Part shown: positions 27,308 through 35,973 of the stretch, in pieces | Position numbering within the stretch: the first letter of the stretch is position 1 | Layout: every line of letters begins with the position of its first letter | Source: CBDBJR01 sp965206445 | GTDB taxonomy: Bacteria; Pseudomonadota; Gammaproteobacteria; Arenicellales; Poriferihabitantaceae | Direction: 5' to 3' | Length of the DNA: 64,000 nucleotides | Assembly (NCBI GenBank): GCA_965206445.1 | Contig: CBDBJR010000001.1 | Span: 372,001 to 436,000, forward strand | Program-made: the position numbers and the translations under genes | The notes under the pieces: model-generated | Told to the model about the DNA's origin: nothing | Database searches by the model: none | Seen by the model: the letters and a program-made list of their open reading frames with translations, nothing else

Positions 27308-30300
27308 TCAATCTGTTGTCGAATAATTCGTGTCATTCAACGCAGTATTCAGAAATTCCAGGGCTTTTTTTCGATCCAAGTGGGGGTGCGCGAATTGGTT
27401 GCGATAGCTACGCAGACAGCCGTAACAACTTAGATCGCAGCCACACGATCCTTGCACTCGCTTCTTGGTATTTTCGAGCATTGTTCGAAAGATGCTTTCC
27501 TGTTCTAGCTGTGCGACCAGGCCGGCACCACCAGGAACATTATCATACAGTACGATGGATGTTTCACTACTCGTTTCATCTCCAGTAATGGTGGTGTTCA
27601 AGTCAGTACTAGGTATATCCAAGGTCGAGGCGGCGCCTAGCAGAACGGCATAGGCAAGAGAGTAGGCATCCCATTGTTCGGTCAGTTTTGGAAATCGCAA
27701 CCGCACTACATCGGTAACCAATTCGTAACCGAGCGAGAATTTTTCCAGGAGGCCATCACAAGCAGACCCTTTTGGTGTCTTATGTGATGCCTCTTTACCA
27801 GTTCTACAAGTACCGCAGGTGCGGCAGATATAGAAGCCTTTCCGTTCTCGACCCTCACACAAGATGACCAGACTGCCTGGCAAGGACTTTGTCACCTCTA
27901 TGCCCAGAAGGTTCCTTGGCTGGGACTCTACGTCACCCTCAAAACCACGAAAGAACGGTCGTGTCGTATACAGTCGACGCCCTCTTCCGCTTGGCTCTTT
28001 GGGTTTTTCAAACAGCGGTGTTACAAATCCAAATATAGGTGAAAGGTATTTATACCTCTGATTGTATTCGTTCGGTTCGCTACTTTGCTTGAAATTGCGT
28101 GCACTGTCATAGCTATAAAATTGGACTGGACACTGCTTAGCAGGCACTATTTTTACTCCACAGGATTCCCATTCCTTCTTGTTGGCTATAACTTTGCTAC
28201 CTGGTGCGTATTCGGCAATAGCCTGAGACAATTCCCGCTGCAGTGAGATATTGCTTGCCTCTTGCCTGTTCCGTGGATGGGTATCCAATTCTACTACATC
28301 TACAGGAAATCCGTATTTTGGAATAATTGCCTTGCGGGATAGGAACATAAGTGTTTTGTCTTCGGCAATGGTTTTCATACTTCCTTCCAACCGCCGGATC
28401 TTCTGAGTCCAGCCTGCCGGCTCATTCTGTTTAATTTTTTGCTTTTCTCTCTCCATGAGCAGATAATCGCTGCAAATTGCTGCTTCGGCGCGGGCAAGTG
28501 GGCTATTTTCCCCAGTAATTTCTTCAATCCACCCAGTGCTGGTCAGCTTAATTTTTTCAAGCATATTCTCGGGCACGATTTCGCTTAGTGATTTTCTCAG
28601 TGCTTTTTCGTTGTGCTTGCAGAACTGTATGAGGTCGGAGACGGCGCAAGGGTTCGCCCAACTGCCAATGAATGCTTTGACATCATGGAAGCGCTCTGCA
28701 TTTTTAATGTCTTTGAAAAAGGCAGACAAAGCCACGGCAGTTACATGTCGGGAGATAATTTTATCGTTTGTCATCTGTAAACGCGGTGGCCGCACTTCCC
28801 CTTCGATAATGCGTTCTTCCGGGTTTTCATAGTGATATAGGTCGTGCGGGTTGCGGCGACAATAGGTCAGCACCAAACCGGGTTTTTCTCGGCGCCCGGC
28901 CCGCCCGGCCCGCTGTGTATAATTGAAAGGTTCGGGCGGTACGTTACGCAGGAACACAGCCTCCAGATCCCCCAAGTCGACGCCGACCTCAAAGGTTGTG
29001 GAAGAGCTTAGTAGATGAATATGGCCTTCCTTGAACTCGCTCTGTCGTTCGCGGGCAGTTTCGCTGTCTATTTGTGCAGTGTGCTCTTCTGCCCTCATGA
29101 GAGGCGGCAGGTTATCGTTTTGATACAAAATGCGGTAGTGATTTTCTGAAAGGCGCTGCTGATTAGCCGGCACTAGCTCACCCGGACATTTATTGCGTGG
29201 ACAAATGCTGCGGATATTGTGAGTACTCAGGCTTGCACATACGTTGCACTCGAAGACATCATCTTTAAATTCAGTCGGTTTGGTGCGCAGCCATCGAGAA
29301 TTGAGTCGAAATGCATCCCCACCAATACGCGAAAGGATTTTGTCATCTTCTTGTTTGTTTCTGTCACGTTCACGGATTACATGCCATATTTCTTGCATCA
29401 ACTCCTGTGCGCGTTGGTATTTCTCATTTCTGGATATATCTTCTGAAGCAAGCACACGGAATAAAAAATGTCTTACGACTGCAGATTGAAGACTACCCCA
29501 TTCTTTTATCTTTGTCTTTTGTGGGTTGCCTAACCTATAGGCTTGTTGGGGCCATCGATAAATATCATCCCAGTTAAGGAGAGTGCCGAACCCATCAAAG
29601 GTTATGGTTCTTTGTAAACGAAGCGTGTCAAGAAGATAGTGCAGTAGTTGATATGCCTCTACATCTGTCAAGTTCCAGGGTGATGCCCGCATCAGATCGG
29701 GTGGCTGTAGGTCGTCGGGGATTTTGACAAACCATTTAACCAGTCCAACCCCAGTCAGAGACAATCTTATTTCATCTGTCAATGCTTCGCGAAAAATTGC
29801 GGTCAGTGCTATTCTATTTTTAGTTTCTTTGGTTTCGCGGGATGAAAAAATCCGACCTTGTTTCATTTTATATATCAATCGGACTTTGAGATCATCAATG
29901 GATAAGCCTCCGGGGTCGGCTTCCTGTGCATACAAGGCATGCAATATCGTATTACGGTAGTACAGTTCTTTGTAGGAGTCTTGCACATACCATGCAAAAA
30001 AAGCGGCCTCTTGTCGACTGTCTGCAAATGCTAGAATCTTGCGCCCATTTTCCGGCAACAATCCGTGCAAGGCCGTGGCGATAACCGCGTTGGGACCGTC
30101 GGATCCGTGAACGATCTCCTGTACAGGGTCGCCGATACCGCCTCGCTGATAATCGCATACCTCGCACTTGCTGAGTTGATCTGGGTGTTCGCTATGAGGT
30201 TTGCACTTCTTGACGGAAATCATAGCGTCACATGTGCAGGCAGGTTCGCTAGATAGCTTTCCACAACGTCGACACAAAAAAAGTGAAGAGTTGTCCTGTT

Positions 30301-31597
30301 CTATCAACGGCAAATAGTAAGTTACACCGAAATCTGATCGGCTGGGATCACGTACCGCCTCCGTCAGATTGCCTGCTTTATCACTATGAATATGGCCAAC
30401 ATAGTAATGTTGACCACATTCCTTGCACAATGCAATTTCCAGAGGAATGGCCGTCGGTTCGTCTGCCATTTCTGTTTTTGTGCGATTCAAAATTACAACA
30501 TCTTTGCCATCCTTATAAGTTAAAAAAGCTCCTTCCAGGGCACGCACGAACATGTGAAAACGGCGAATCTCACTCTTCTCTTTCTGAGGTTCGTATTCAC
30601 CAAAAATGATGCCGTTAGTGGAAAATTCTTCGCCAAAAAGTTCTGTGGCGAATTTGATCACTGTCTTTTTGTCTTCCTCTCGCTCGTCAGATGTAATCGT
30701 TGCACTGGTTGCGATGCAGCGAAAAGGGTCTTTCCGCCCACCTTCACGCAATCGCTGCTTGAGTCGCCGAATCAACATGCCCATTTCCATACCTTTAGTG
30801 CCGCGATACTGATGGGCTTCGTCAAGTACGATGAATTGCCAATACAGCCCGCGATCACCGTCGAAGAGCCGACTGTCCTCCGGTCGAATGAGCAGGTATT
30901 CCAGCATGGAATAATTGGTTAGTAAAATATGCGGCGGATTATCCCGCATCTCTTCACGGAAGACCAACTCTCCAGGCAGGCGCTCTTCTTCACGCATTGC
31001 AGCATGGCGTGATCTATCCCGCTTGTTTTCTGGCGTTTGTCCGATATACTGCCCGAATGTTGGCTTAAAATCGGATTGTTTGTTTTGTAAACGCTCGCAG
31101 ATTTCCCCCAAGCGTTGCCGCTGGTCATTGGCGAGCGCGTTCATTGGGTACAATATCATCGCTCTCACCCCTGGTTCATTCAATATCCCTTGCAAATATT
31201 GGTTATATAAAGCAAACAGGATAGGGTAGAGGAAGCTTTCCGTCTTACCACTGGCGGTGCCGGTTGCTACCACGATATTTTTCTGATCCATCTGCGTAGC
31301 TCGAATAGATCGATCCTGGTGTTTATATAACACACCTTCTTCGAGCAGTGCCGGTATCAGTGGAGCACTCTTGCCGGGAAAGCATTGTTCCGCTAGTTCT
31401 TTTGCGGTTGCGCCTGCTTTGAAATTGCGTGCTTTTTCAGGAAAAGGCCCTCTAAAAAGCTCTCCACTCTCCCGTAGGGCAGACTGGAATGATTCTCGCA
31501 ACTCCGAGTCTCTGAAATAAAAAGAGGTTTTCAAATAGTTTTCATAGCGATCGCGTATAGTGTCTCTCCACGATTCAATTTGTTCTTTTTCAGGCAT
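27308..31597 (-). CDS. Large SF2 DEAH helicase with Cys clusters and MrfA/DUF1998-type C-terminus
   Basis: This 1,429-residue protein starts at MPEKEQIES; ATG 31615 is an alternative start overlapping the upstream gene. Helicase lobe 1 has Walker A ATGTASGKT (111-119), DEAH (259-262) and SAT (298-300). Cys clusters lie near 391-394 and 442-481 (CKEC, CRRC, CTC, CEVC), with another at 784-804 (CNVC, CPRNKC). Lobe 2 has motif VI QRAGRAGRR (895-903). The C-terminus (DNVPGGAGL, then CGCDLSCYGCLRSYRNQ) is the zinc-binding MZB/DUF1998 type of MrfA/YprA. Helicases of this kind occur in DISARM (DrmA/DrmB) and Druantia (DruE). It abuts the 955-residue repeat protein gene, with one base between them. 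Confidence 0.85.
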   Translation of the reverse strand: MPEKEQIESWRDTIRDRYENYLKTSFYFRDSELRESFQSALRESGELFRGPFPEKARNFKAGATAKELAEQCFPGKSAPLIPALLEEGVLYKHQDRSIRATQMDQKNIVVATGTASGKTESFLYPILFALYNQYLQGILNEPGVRAMILYPMNALANDQRQRLGEICERLQNKQSDFKPTFGQYIGQTPENKRDRSRHAAMREEERLPGELVFREEMRDNPPHILLTNYSMLEYLLIRPEDSRLFDGDRGLYWQFIVLDEAHQYRGTKGMEMGMLIRRLKQRLREGGRKDPFRCIATSATITSDEREEDKKTVIKFATELFGEEFSTNGIIFGEYEPQKEKSEIRRFHMFVRALEGAFLTYKDGKDVVILNRTKTEMADEPTAIPLEIALCKECGQHYYVGHIHSDKAGNLTEAVRDPSRSDFGVTYYLPLIEQDNSSLFLCRRCGKLSSEPACTCDAMISVKKCKPHSEHPDQLSKCEVCDYQRGGIGDPVQEIVHGSDGPNAVIATALHGLLPENGRKILAFADSRQEAAFFAWYVQDSYKELYYRNTILHALYAQEADPGGLSIDDLKVRLIYKMKQGRIFSSRETKETKNRIALTAIFREALTDEIRLSLTGVGLVKWFVKIPDDLQPPDLMRASPWNLTDVEAYQLLHYLLDTLRLQRTITFDGFGTLLNWDDIYRWPQQAYRLGNPQKTKIKEWGSLQSAVVRHFLFRVLASEDISRNEKYQRAQELMQEIWHVIRERDRNKQEDDKILSRIGGDAFRLNSRWLRTKPTEFKDDVFECNVCASLSTHNIRSICPRNKCPGELVPANQQRLSENHYRILYQNDNLPPLMRAEEHTAQIDSETARERQSEFKEGHIHLLSSSTTFEVGVDLGDLEAVFLRNVPPEPFNYTQRAGRAGRREKPGLVLTYCRRNPHDLYHYENPEERIIEGEVRPPRLQMTNDKIISRHVTAVALSAFFKDIKNAERFHDVKAFIGSWANPCAVSDLIQFCKHNEKALRKSLSEIVPENMLEKIKLTSTGWIEEITGENSPLARAEAAICSDYLLMEREKQKIKQNEPAGWTQKIRRLEGSMKTIAEDKTLMFLSRKAIIPKYGFPVDVVELDTHPRNRQEASNISLQRELSQAIAEYAPGSKVIANKKEWESCGVKIVPAKQCPVQFYSYDSARNFKQSSEPNEYNQRYKYLSPIFGFVTPLFEKPKEPSGRGRRLYTTRPFFRGFEGDVESQPRNLLGIEVTKSLPGSLVILCEGRERKGFYICRTCGTCRTGKEASHKTPKGSACDGLLEKFSLGYELVTDVVRLRFPKLTEQWDAYSLAYAVLLGAASTLDIPSTDLNTTITGDETSSETSIVLYDNVPGGAGLVAQLEQESIFRTMLENTKKRVQGSCGCDLSCYGCLRSYRNQFAHPHLDRKKALEFLNTALNDTNYSTTD

Positions 31598-31598
31598 T

Positions 31599-34466
31599 TT
31601 ATTCGATCCTCTCAATGGTATCTATATTGATTTGATGTGCACTGCGTCGGCGCCTGTCAATGCGAATACCCAAATTCGATGCATCGCTTTCGTTGAATCC
31701 GGCGCCCTGTAATTCGCAGCAACTGAAACCCTTACCATGTCGCAATCCACTTCCGTTACCTTTCTTAACTTGAGGGTGCAAGCGTTTTGGGGGGAGTAAG
31801 ACTGGTGGCGGAGCAGGCGGTGTCGGAGTAGGGTCGGCAGTGATGCGTATTATTACCATACTCACATCATTATATCGAATACGAAGCTCGGCATCCTTTT
31901 CCAAAGGATTCTCGATTTTTAGATCATCGACAAAATCTTGGAATCGTAATTGATCTTTAGAATGAAGTATTCTATTTAGATCTTCGTCAAATCCTACGTT
32001 CACTTCGTTGATACGTGAAGGCAGACGCAGACAGACGACAGCATTTTCCCTGGCATACTGACGGAACTCCTGACGTGTCTTGACCAGCGGTGTGTCATGC
32101 CACACCTGTGATTGGTTTTTGTCTTGTTCGATCCGCCACCAAATACGCGGCAATTTGATCACAACATCTACACTCCCCTTTTTGGAGGCCAGTGTGAAGC
32201 TTGTTTCGTCTCCTTCCGGGCATGGTGGAATCATCACGATACCTTCTGACCCCACAACCGCATGGGTACTGGTCATACTAGGGTGCATCGCCTCTCCATC
32301 AGCACCAAGGAATTTCAATGTTGTTTCTGAATACCCGTCATGATCCGGGGCCAGCATTATGTCCTGCGAATATGGTTCACCGTTCACTTGTATCGCTTGC
32401 AAGTTCGCACAATAACGAAACTCTTCGCTATCCACCAGCTTGCCCTCGGCATCATAGACCCGGATATAAAACCGTCCCTGGCGGTCACCTAGAACATCTC
32501 CAAGCAATCTGTCAGCAGGTTTAAAATTCTCACCCCAGCCGTTTCGAAGCTCTTCTCCTACTCGCGCCCATACGGTCCCTGGTGCGAGTTTTATTTCTGG
32601 TGGATCAGTTGCGAAGAGTTCACCTTCTTCAGAGTCATCAAAAAGGCGCTTTCCGCACAGCTCAAATCCTGCTCCATGGACTGGCAATCCTCCGTATTTA
32701 TTAACGCTGCCAATCTCGCTTCCGGTGCCTTTATCCTTGTTAAAATAGTGAGCGAAAAAAGTCGTATCTCGACATGGTTCGTGCGTGATATTCGCTTGTC
32801 CCGTTGGCTCCCATCCTTCGAGGGCAAAAACAATGAAGTATCCCTGGGTTAGGTATCTTATCTGGCGACCATCTCCTGTCCAGTTTTTTTTCAGTTTGAA
32901 AATCAATGGATTACTGCCATCGAACAGATGGAATATCTCTCTTTTACCGTTGGCCTCAATGGATATATTACCCCGGAAGCATGATATGCGATATTCACCA
33001 TCATCGGAATGCAGGGGCTTGCCGTCATGTTGCACCTCTGTAGCTTCGGGCATTTTCTGAGTGGATAAAATAATCTCCCACTGCCTATCGGTATTTCGGC
33101 AGATAAGCTCTGATCTGGAATCAAAGTCCTGGCCCCTTTTATCAGAATGTCTGGTGGGCTTCCAGGAAGGTTCTAGCCTTCGTCCAGGGTGATTAGCGGG
33201 AGGTGTTACTTTGGGTGATTCGAGGTTTCCATCATGGGGTGCTACTTCGGGTGGTTCGAGGCTTTTGTCATGGGTTGTTGCCTCGAGTAGATCGGGGTTT
33301 TCGTCACGAGTTATTACCTCGGGTGGGTCGAGGTTTTCGTCATGGGCTGCCACTTTAGGTAGTTCAAGGTTTCCGTCATGGGCTGCTACTTCGGGTGGTT
33401 CGAGGTTTTCGTCATGGGCTGCCGCTTTAGGTAGTTCAAGGTTTCCGTCATGGGTTGCTACTTCGGGTGGTTCGAGGTTTTCGTCATGGGCTGCCACTTT
33501 AGGTAGTTCAAGGTTTCCGTCATGGGCTGCTACTTCAGGCGGTTCGATGCTTTTGTCATGGGCTACTACTTTGGGTAGCTCAAGGATTTCGTCATGAGCT
33601 GCTACTTCGGGTGGTTCGATGCTTTCGTCATGGGCTGCCACTTTAGGTAGTTCAAGGTTTCCGTCATGGGCTGCTACTTCGGGTGGTTCGAGGTTTTCGT
33701 CATGGGCTGCCACTTTAGGTAGTTCAAGGTTTCCGTCATGGGCTGCTACTTCGGGTGGTTCGATGCTTTCATCATGGGCTGCCATTTTAGGTAGTTCAAG
33801 GTTTCCGTCCTGGGCTGCTACTTCGGGTGGTTCGAGGTTTTCGTCATGGGCTGCCACTTTAGGTAGTTCAAGGTTTCCGTCATGGGCTGCTACTTCGGGT
33901 GGTTCGAGGTTTTCGTCATGGGCTGTCGCTTTAGGTAGTTCAAGGTTTCCGTCATGGGCTGCTACTTCGGGTGGTTCGAGGTTTTCGTCATGGGCTACTA
34001 CTTTGGGTAGTTCAAGGATTTCGTCATGGGCTGCTACTTCGGGTGGTTCGATGCTTTCGTCATGGGCTGCTACTTTGGGTAGTTCGATGCTTTCGTCATG
34101 GGCTGCTACTTCGGGTGGTTCGATGCTTTCGTCATGAGCTGCCACTTTGGGTGGTTCAAGGTTTTCGTCATGAGTTGCTACTTCGGGCGGTTCGATGCTT
34201 TCGTCATGGGCTGCTACTTCGGATGGTTCGAGACTTTCGTCATGGACTGCTGCTTTGGGTAGTTCAAGGCTTTCGTCATGGGTTGTTACTTCTGTATTCT
34301 TTTTGCCGTTGACAGCCGGAGCATTATTGTGTTCTTGGGGTGTGGGTGGACTGTCTTGAGTGGAATCAGCTGATTCATGCTTCACCTGTTTGGTTAGCCA
34401 TTGGATAAAATGAAGAACTCTCTTTCTAATTGTCGTAATTGCTTTTTTCATGTTCTTGGACCCCAT
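31599..34466 (-). CDS. Repeat-rich protein with L13e-like C-terminus, helicase partner
   Basis: This 955-residue protein has a basic N-terminal helix (MKKAITTIRKRVLHFIQWL) and a low-complexity linker. About 360 residues of 30 tandem 12-residue repeats follow (consensus AAHDENLEPPEV alternating with AAHDGNLELPKV). A beta-rich region of about 450 residues comes next, with no family I recognise. A Pro stretch precedes the C-terminal tail, where KGFSCCELQGAGF and LGIRIDRRRRS resemble ribosomal protein L13e and its bacterial helix-hairpin-helix-like relatives, suggesting nucleic-acid binding. It is first in a two-gene operon; its stop lies one base before the helicase ATG. The starts at 34466 and 34451 are both possible. 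DruH of Druantia type III is a comparison worth making, but I cannot claim homology. Confidence 0.8.
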   Translation of the reverse strand: MGSKNMKKAITTIRKRVLHFIQWLTKQVKHESADSTQDSPPTPQEHNNAPAVNGKKNTEVTTHDESLELPKAAVHDESLEPSEVAAHDESIEPPEVATHDENLEPPKVAAHDESIEPPEVAAHDESIELPKVAAHDESIEPPEVAAHDEILELPKVVAHDENLEPPEVAAHDGNLELPKATAHDENLEPPEVAAHDGNLELPKVAAHDENLEPPEVAAQDGNLELPKMAAHDESIEPPEVAAHDGNLELPKVAAHDENLEPPEVAAHDGNLELPKVAAHDESIEPPEVAAHDEILELPKVVAHDKSIEPPEVAAHDGNLELPKVAAHDENLEPPEVATHDGNLELPKAAAHDENLEPPEVAAHDGNLELPKVAAHDENLDPPEVITRDENPDLLEATTHDKSLEPPEVAPHDGNLESPKVTPPANHPGRRLEPSWKPTRHSDKRGQDFDSRSELICRNTDRQWEIILSTQKMPEATEVQHDGKPLHSDDGEYRISCFRGNISIEANGKREIFHLFDGSNPLIFKLKKNWTGDGRQIRYLTQGYFIVFALEGWEPTGQANITHEPCRDTTFFAHYFNKDKGTGSEIGSVNKYGGLPVHGAGFELCGKRLFDDSEEGELFATDPPEIKLAPGTVWARVGEELRNGWGENFKPADRLLGDVLGDRQGRFYIRVYDAEGKLVDSEEFRYCANLQAIQVNGEPYSQDIMLAPDHDGYSETTLKFLGADGEAMHPSMTSTHAVVGSEGIVMIPPCPEGDETSFTLASKKGSVDVVIKLPRIWWRIEQDKNQSQVWHDTPLVKTRQEFRQYARENAVVCLRLPSRINEVNVGFDEDLNRILHSKDQLRFQDFVDDLKIENPLEKDAELRIRYNDVSMVIIRITADPTPTPPAPPPVLLPPKRLHPQVKKGNGSGLRHGKGFSCCELQGAGFNESDASNLGIRIDRRRRSAHQINIDTIERIE
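33209..34288 (-). repeat. Array of 30 in-frame 36-bp repeats
   Basis: The array spans 1,080 bp inside the 955-residue gene. Each 36-bp unit encodes 12 residues, and two alternating unit types (PPE and LPK) give a 72-bp higher-order period. Most variation is at the residues after HD (ES, EN, GN, EI) and in the final Pro-Pro-Glu or Leu-Pro-Lys. The last three or four units are the most diverged, as expected for an array that expands in its middle. Confidence 0.95.
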
Positions 34467-34619
34467 CCTAATGCAACCTTAATTATACAGGCTGCCGAGA
34501 TCAACCTGGATGGTTGCTCACCTGATCTGACTTGCTGATTATCCCAGTTTTTTTATCATCTGGGAAGCAGCATATAATTTTGCTTGACGGTTAGGTGAAA
34601 TCGCCGCACACCCCGCAAC

Positions 34620-34937
34620 CTATACACAAATTTGCACAACCCCATCTGTAACCCGAGCATCAAACACCTTTATCCGCCGCGTTGCCGGCGCCGCGACCGG
34701 TTTGCCGTCGCGCACGTCGAATGCGCCCTGATGCAGCGGGCATTCAATCACATGGCCGTCGAAATAGCCGTCGCACAGGTCGGCACCCCCATGGCTACAC
34801 AGGGCGACTGAGACACAGACGCCGCTCGGCGTGTCATAGACCGCCAGTTTGCGTGCGCCCAGCTCGACCCGCGTCACCCAGTTTTTTTCCAGCTCGTCGA
34901 CGGCAATCAAATCCTGCCATTGCGGTTTAGCCGTCAT
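34620..34937 (-). CDS. Rieske [2Fe-2S] ferredoxin (MocE-like)
   Basis: This 105-residue small Rieske protein starts at MTAKPQWQDL. The cluster ligands are Cys and His in CSHGGADLCDG and Cys and His in CPLHQGAFD. It would pass electrons to an oxygenase or desaturase. It overlaps the end of the upstream desaturase gene by 11 bp, so the two are co-expressed and probably form a MocD/MocE-like pair. The frame extends to 35036, but that part lies wholly within the desaturase gene. Confidence 0.9.
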   Translation of the reverse strand: MTAKPQWQDLIAVDELEKNWVTRVELGARKLAVYDTPSGVCVSVALCSHGGADLCDGYFDGHVIECPLHQGAFDVRDGKPVAAPATRRIKVFDARVTDGVVQICV

Positions 34938-35898
34938 CACACCCACTGCCTGCCACCGCGTTTTTCCGCCTGGCAAACAGCCGGCGCAGAATATCCCGGT
35001 GCGCGCCGAGATAGCCGTCCGGCTCGACAAAAACATGATCTTTCAACCTGGCGTGCAATCGTGGCAGCGCATGAAACGGCACCGAGGACACATAATGATG
35101 CTCGGCGTGGTAGTTCATGTTCCAGCACAGGAAGCGCCACGGCAGCGATACGATGCTGGTGCGGGTGTTTTCATGCATCTGCGCCACGGTCGGGCGGCCG
35201 ACGTGTTCGGTCATGCGGATAAAGCGCATCACCGGTTCGCCCAATAGCAGCGGCAGCCACCAGTACCAGACCGGCGCCCACCAGCCGATGGCCGCCATGG
35301 CCGCAAACATCGCCGCGTACAGCGCCATCATCAACCGCGCTTCGGTAACCACGGCGGCGTGTTCGACCGTGGGGACAAACCGCTCTTCCGCCGGGCTCAG
35401 CCGTCCGGCGGCATGCCGGAACAGCTCGGTAAATTTGGTGCGCCAATAGGGGATTGCGGAAAGGTAGTAGAGATACTGCCGCAGGTTGTGCGGCATCGCT
35501 ATCAGTTCGGGGTCGCGGCCCGGCAGTTGGGTATAGGTGTGGTGGTCGCAATGCTCGTAGCGAAAATGCGTGTGCGGCAGCATGATGATCACGCCGCAGA
35601 GATTGCCGACCAGATTGTTCAGCCAGCGGGTGCGAAACACTGAATAATGCACGCATTCATGCTGGAGCGAGAAATGGTGCACCAGTACGACGCCGTGCAC
35701 AAACATCGCCGGCCAAATCAGCCAGCTATTCCGGGTCAGCGTGATCAGGCTGCCGGTGGCGGCGCACACGCCCAGCCATACCACCAGGCGGCGCAGCGCC
35801 GGACGGTTGGAGCGCTGCATCAGTGCTTTCAACTCTTCCCGGCTCAACCTGCCCTCGGTCAGCGCCTGCGTCAAGGGGGTGACGATGGGGGTGGTCAT
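34927..35898 (-). CDS. Membrane fatty-acid desaturase/hydroxylase (MocD-like)
   Basis: This 323-residue diiron membrane enzyme has three histidine boxes: HHFSLQHECVHY, HFRYEHCDHH and NYHAEHHYVSSVPFH. Transmembrane pairs lie between them (near residues 35-75 and 190-215). It would desaturate or hydroxylate an acyl chain or a related substrate using electrons from the Rieske protein encoded just downstream and overlapping it. The pairing resembles mocDE of rhizopine catabolism and similar pairs of unknown substrate. It starts with ATG at 35898 and follows the double DJ-1 gene in the same direction. Confidence 0.9.
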   Translation of the reverse strand: MTTPIVTPLTQALTEGRLSREELKALMQRSNRPALRRLVVWLGVCAATGSLITLTRNSWLIWPAMFVHGVVLVHHFSLQHECVHYSVFRTRWLNNLVGNLCGVIIMLPHTHFRYEHCDHHTYTQLPGRDPELIAMPHNLRQYLYYLSAIPYWRTKFTELFRHAAGRLSPAEERFVPTVEHAAVVTEARLMMALYAAMFAAMAAIGWWAPVWYWWLPLLLGEPVMRFIRMTEHVGRPTVAQMHENTRTSIVSLPWRFLCWNMNYHAEHHYVSSVPFHALPRLHARLKDHVFVEPDGYLGAHRDILRRLFARRKNAVAGSGCDDG

Positions 35899-35973
35899 GC
35901 TACGCTTCCGCTGTCCGGTGTTCAGGCCGCCCGGTTCAGGCGCGACCGACAGACGCTTCAGTGCCCCGGCTGT

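Noticed and set aside
33209..34288. 36-bp periodic repeats that could be taken for a CRISPR array
   Set aside because: There are no unique spacers, units are contiguous and keep an open frame within a long gene, and no cas genes are near. The plus-strand frames at 33211-33597 and 33619-34137 are shadows of the same repeats.
22990..34500. Complete DISARM, BREX or type I restriction locus
   Set aside because: The hallmark genes (drmB/drmC/drmMI, brxC/pglZ, hsdR/hsdS) are absent; only a DUF1998-type helicase, a lone adenine methylase and an HNH nuclease are present.
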